This document shows, one piece after another, positions 6,334 through 8,929 of a stretch of DNA of 8,929 nt (position 1 is its first letter; every line of letters begins with the position of its first letter). The translations under genes were made by a program, and so were the position numbers. This DNA comes from an uncultured Lachnospiraceae bacterium. GTDB lineage: Bacteria; Bacillota; Clostridia; Lachnospirales; Lachnospiraceae. The notes beneath the pieces are model-generated. The model was not told where the DNA came from. It saw only the letters and a list, made by a program, of their open reading frames with translations, and did not search any database. The stretch lies in the NCBI GenBank assembly GCA_937885345.1, contig CAKZZH010000095.1, forward strand, positions 1 to 8,929, written 5' to 3'.

Positions 6334-7278
6334 TCATCCCTTGATCATGGACACAAATGCAGCAACGTCCTTATCAAACTTTGCTTTCTCGCCGCGGATC
6401 ATTTCACGGTATCCTTCAAAGTGTTTCTGATGTGCCTCAAAATTATCGCAAATATCATGCAGCAAAGCATCTATCTCATCCAGAGACGCAGCCGGATCCT
6501 CGAATTTATAATCTTCCGGAATAGGGACATCGCCTTCAAACGCGGCCGCGCCTTTGCGATTGGTTATTACACAACATCCGTCCGATGCCGCTTCTCTCGG
6601 TATCCTGTCCTTGCCGGGATGATTACCGAAGTCTACGTATATTTTACCGGACTGCAAGAGAAGAACAATCTTGGAAACGTCAAGATTGATTATCGGAATC
6701 CACTTGAGCCATGACGCTTTCTCAATCAATGGTTTAATATCTTCATAGCCCTTAGCAGGATTATACAGCGCTATATTCTGCCTGTACTGCGCGGGAAAGA
6801 TAAACTGTCCGTGCTGTTCGTTGATATAATCCGACACATATATGCTCTTCGAATTCGGCAGATTCTTGTCGATATAGTCCTTGGCATAATAAGACTGGTA
6901 CAGATGAAACTCAACATTATCCCTCAGATAAGCGAGCGAATCGCCGTCTGTGGATTTGAGATAATTATCCACGCTCATCCACCACATAGCCTTACGAGCC
7001 TTCTTGATATGAAGCATACTAAGTGTCAAGCCCTCCGGGAATACGACGACATTCTCCTGTCGATCAATTTCTTCAAGGCTTGTTGCATGTTCGGTATTAT
7101 ATATTCTGTAAGCTTCGGGGGCAGGCGAATCCATCGTCATCGGATACGGTTTCTCAACCGACGCATAGCACATATATGCTTTCACGTCAGTCACACGATT
7201 AACCGCATTGCAAAACTGATGCGAGAGTTCCGCTCCGCCGCTCTTATGATTCTCAGGTGCAAGTATATAAATATTCAT
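6334..7278 (-). CDS. Glycosyltransferase-like protein (GT-B, group 1 type)
   Basis: A 314-residue soluble protein that looks like a GT-B glycosyltransferase. The N-terminal Rossmann segment starts MNIYILAPENHKSGGAELSH, with the Gly-Gly nucleotide-sugar loop typical of group 1 enzymes at 13-16. The middle holds NVVVFPEGLT (76-85), IKKARKAMWWMSVDNYLK (91-108) and QSYYAKDYI. The second domain carries IYVDFGNHPGKDRIPREAA (213-231), which matches the donor-binding region of such enzymes with its late Glu (229). It then has GCCVITNRKGAAAF and ends in amphipathic helices. At 314 residues it is shorter than most group 1 enzymes (350-400). ATG 7278-7276 follows GGAG by 6 bases and lies one base after the stop of the small upstream gene; the two form one unit. 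The sugar and acceptor are unknown. It may act in surface glycan assembly. Confidence 0.7.
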   Translation of the reverse strand: MNIYILAPENHKSGGAELSHQFCNAVNRVTDVKAYMCYASVEKPYPMTMDSPAPEAYRIYNTEHATSLEEIDRQENVVVFPEGLTLSMLHIKKARKAMWWMSVDNYLKSTDGDSLAYLRDNVEFHLYQSYYAKDYIDKNLPNSKSIYVSDYINEQHGQFIFPAQYRQNIALYNPAKGYEDIKPLIEKASWLKWIPIINLDVSKIVLLLQSGKIYVDFGNHPGKDRIPREAASDGCCVITNRKGAAAFEGDVPIPEDYKFEDPAASLDEIDALLHDICDNFEAHQKHFEGYREMIRGEKAKFDKDVAAFVSMIKG

Positions 7279-7279
7279 A

Positions 7280-7564
7280 CTACTCTCCATCAGTGTCCTT
7301 CTTCTTATCTGCATTTGCGAATGCGATAGCCTGAGCAATCGTCTCCTGTCTCTTCTTATGCGCTTCGATGGGGTCTACGGTACTCTGCAAAAACGCAGGC
7401 TTAGGGCCGGCCTCCTCATTAATCTTCTTCATAGCCTCCGACATCGCAGCGGTGTCCGATGCCGCTACCGCAGCATCCAGCTCCGGCTTATACTTTGCCA
7501 TCACAGCATTAAGCTTTGTCGTATACTCCTGTGCTTCTTTGTACTCCTGATCAAACACATCCAG
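7280..7564 (-). CDS. Small helical protein upstream of the glycosyltransferase, probable CTG start
   Basis: A protein of about 94 residues, not recognised. After the start it reads DVFDQEYKEAQEYTTKLNA, VMAKYKPELDAAVAASDT, AAMSEAMKKINEEAGPK, then AFLQSTVDPIEAHKKRQ and a Lys/Asp-rich end. It is charged, Ala-rich and predicted mostly helical, with heptad-like stretches, no signal peptide and no membrane segment. No in-frame ATG exists near the ribosome site. GGGGAGG (7578-7572) lies 7 bases before CTG 7564-7562, and 13 before GTG 7558-7556. An ATG at 7560-7558 is out of frame. CTG is the best-spaced start and GTG the alternative (92 residues). Translational coupling to the glycosyltransferase suggests a shared role, but nothing shows what. 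Confidence 0.7.
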   Translation of the reverse strand: MDVFDQEYKEAQEYTTKLNAVMAKYKPELDAAVAASDTAAMSEAMKKINEEAGPKPAFLQSTVDPIEAHKKRQETIAQAIAFANADKKKDTDGE

Positions 7565-7598
7565 TGTTATACCTCCCCTTATTTGGTAAATTATGTAA

Positions 7599-7633
7599 AA
7601 ATGTGGCATACGCAAATTTGCACAGCCACATTT
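7599..7633 (-). terminator. Rho-independent-type terminator overlapping the next promoter
   Basis: On the minus strand AAATGTGGC and GCCACATTT form a 9-pair stem around a 17-base loop that itself contains the palindrome GCAAATTTGC. The 3' arm runs into TTTTTAC. It lies 74 bases after the stop of the nuclease gene and fits as its terminator. The 5' arm sits directly after the -10 of the promoter at 7634-7662. Confidence 0.6.
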
Positions 7634-7662
7634 ATTATACATCCTCGCCTAATTCCTATCAA
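7634..7662 (-). promoter_or_regulatory. Sigma-A-type promoter of the small protein/glycosyltransferase unit
   Basis: On the minus strand TTGATA (7662-7657), a 17-base spacer and a perfect TATAAT (7639-7634) give a start near 7627. The leader of about 63 bases includes the GGGGAGG ribosome site. The start point falls inside the 5' arm of the terminator stem, so RNA begun here would lack most of that arm and should not be stopped by it. Confidence 0.7.
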
Positions 7663-7706
7663 TCAATAACGTCATAGCTTTTATAAAACAAGATATATCC
7701 ATCAGC

Positions 7707-8781
7707 CTATTGATTTGCAGTCTTTTCCGGATGGCAATTTCCGCAAGGTGAATTCTTTCCGGAAAGAGAAAGAGTTTCCTCGTAAGTACCGTGAAAATAG
7801 TATTTATTAGATTCCTTCATATTGGTAACGCTTCCACAACTTGGTAAATGTATTTTACCGGAATTAAGATTAATAACATAATCGTAGGTGTTTTGTTCCG
7901 ATTCGCCTCCTGTCTTTTCCATATCGGTGTTTGCTGGTGTGGTTTCGGCTGTTGTATTTCCCGTATATTCAGGGCCACTTGAAGAGCCGTCCGCATAATT
8001 AATTTCTATGCCGGGCTGAACATTATAACAATATCTGCAGAACTGTAATCCGCCCGAATCCTCGACGGAATAAGCCTCCATCAAAATTCCGTTTGCAAGA
8101 AGATTGCTACCTTCAAACACAGGAGTGATGCGATAAATAACATGGTTTCCGGTTTTTTCCAAATAATCTGCAACTCTGTTTTCAAACGGAAGAGCCCCTT
8201 CCACATTCAAATACCTTGTACCGGTTATAAGATTATTATAATTCGCATTATCCCCGCCAAGCTGGTATCCGATTAAATGACAGCGATTATACAGATATAT
8301 GCCTGAAATACCGTCATATTTAACCGTATGCCATCCGGAAGGCTTAAGGTTGCCTATCGCTTCTCTCTCCACTCTGCATATTCTCAACAGAAAGACATGC
8401 CATGCAAGTCGTAGCTCTGCCAAGAGAGTCCAAATCACCATATAAATCATAAGGAGTAGTTACATACAGATCCGATGTAAAAAACGGAACATCTCCGTTT
8501 ATGATAATGCTTGGAACTCCGGAATATGCAGGAACCGATGCATGTGAAAAACCTGCTGCAAGTGCAATGGCGGCTGGAACCGTCGGTGCCTGTGTCGGCG
8601 GCTCGGTCGGCGCCTCAGTTATAGCCTCAGTAGTTTTATCATTCTCAGCCAAAGCATCTGTTTGAGTATTTATACTTTCATCCGAAACTACGGATTTGCT
8701 AACGGAATCCAGAAATGAACATCCCGATATGTTAAAAAGCATTACACAAATCAAGCAGAATGAAATAATTCTTTTCTTCAT
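7707..8781 (-). pseudogene. Lipoprotein DNA/RNA non-specific endonuclease, frameshifted
   Basis: An exported nuclease of the NUC1/EndA beta-beta-alpha-metal type. ATG 8781-8779 has GAGGAG 7 bases upstream. Residues 1-21 are a lipoprotein signal (MKKRIISFCLICVMLFNISG, then Cys21). A Thr/Pro/Glu-rich linker follows (TEAITEAPTEPPTQAPT, about 52-68), then the start of the nuclease domain (SGVPSIIINGDVPFF). Near residue 138 the frame is lost at a (GA)4 tract (8369-8362). The next frame continues the domain: REAIGNLKPSGWHTVKYDG, then NRCHLIGYQLGG with the presumed catalytic His (codon 8279-8277), NLITGTRYLNVEG, LPFENRVADYLEKTGNH and VQPGIEINYADG. After a second linker comes an Ada-like Cys domain (SGKIHLPSCGS, SPCGNCHP). 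Adding one GA unit restores one frame of about 358 codons and yields MQSGEREAIGNLK. The canonical DRGH is NRCH here, as I recall for related Gram-positive lipoproteins. As read, the catalytic domain is not made. Confidence 0.85.
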
Positions 8782-8828
8782 ATCTCGACTCCTCTACAGT
8801 AATGATAATTACCCTTTTTTCTTTCTAT

Positions 8829-8857
8829 ATTTTACCAAACAACCGTCTTCCGCACAA
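8829..8857 (-). promoter_or_regulatory. Candidate promoter of the nuclease gene
   Basis: On the minus strand TAAAAT (8834-8829) is preceded by TGG, giving an extended -10. A weak -35, TTGTGC (8857-8852), lies 17 bases upstream. A start near 8822 would leave a 41-base leader with the GAGGAG site. Moderate only: the surrounding sequence is AT-rich and other hexamers are possible. Confidence 0.35.
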
Positions 8858-8929
8858 CAATAAGATTTACTTGCTATAAACTATACCCCAGATAATGGAC
8901 ACGGCTTTTGGTTAGGTCGGCATCACATC

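Noticed and set aside
8874..8929. Possible C-terminal end of a further minus-strand gene (DADLTKSRVHYLGYSL then TAG)
   Set aside because: Only about 17 codons are inside the window and no family can be recognised. No insertion sequence end could be confirmed in this stretch.

Overview
The window reads as ordinary chromosome of a moderately AT-rich Firmicute, most likely a Lachnospiraceae-type gut or rumen anaerobe (Butyrivibrio/Roseburia relatives). I infer this from strong AGGAGG-type ribosome binding sites, sigma-A-like promoters, short intergenic gaps and the protein families present. No rRNA, tRNA, CRISPR array, insertion sequence or phage module could be supported, and no stretch over 300 bases lacks a gene.

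Layout. Positions 16-2081, minus strand: a co-directional set read as SAM-dependent methyltransferase, then GNAT acetyltransferase (abutting), then a remnant of a tyrosine/serine phosphatase-family gene, then a remnant of an Mrr-type restriction endonuclease. Positions 2231-3687, minus strand: an operon with its own promoter (3712-3741), coding a 71-aa protein, a YbaK/EbsC-type aminoacyl-tRNA deacylase and a broken AlkZ-related gene. Positions 3845-5206, minus strand: a MATE efflux transporter. It is divergent from a LysR-family regulator (5428-6324, plus strand), and the gap between them holds nested inverted repeats carrying a TATAAT facing each way. Positions 6334-7564, minus strand: a two-gene unit of a small helical protein and a glycosyltransferase-like protein, convergent with the lysR gene. 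Positions 7707-8781, minus strand: a lipoprotein DNA/RNA non-specific nuclease interrupted by a frameshift.

The most striking overall pattern is gene decay. Four of the twelve genes are broken, each by a different kind of lesion: a nonsense codon plus 5' truncation (mrr), a large internal deletion (phosphatase), a short out-of-frame deletion (AlkZ-related) and a two-base shift at a GA tract (nuclease). The intact neighbours look normal. I found no convincing new multi-gene system. The best leads are the regulatory architectures at 5330-5397 and 7599-7662, the uncharacterised pair at 6334-7564 with its unusual start codon, and a perfect 12-bp-arm palindrome inside the lysR gene.
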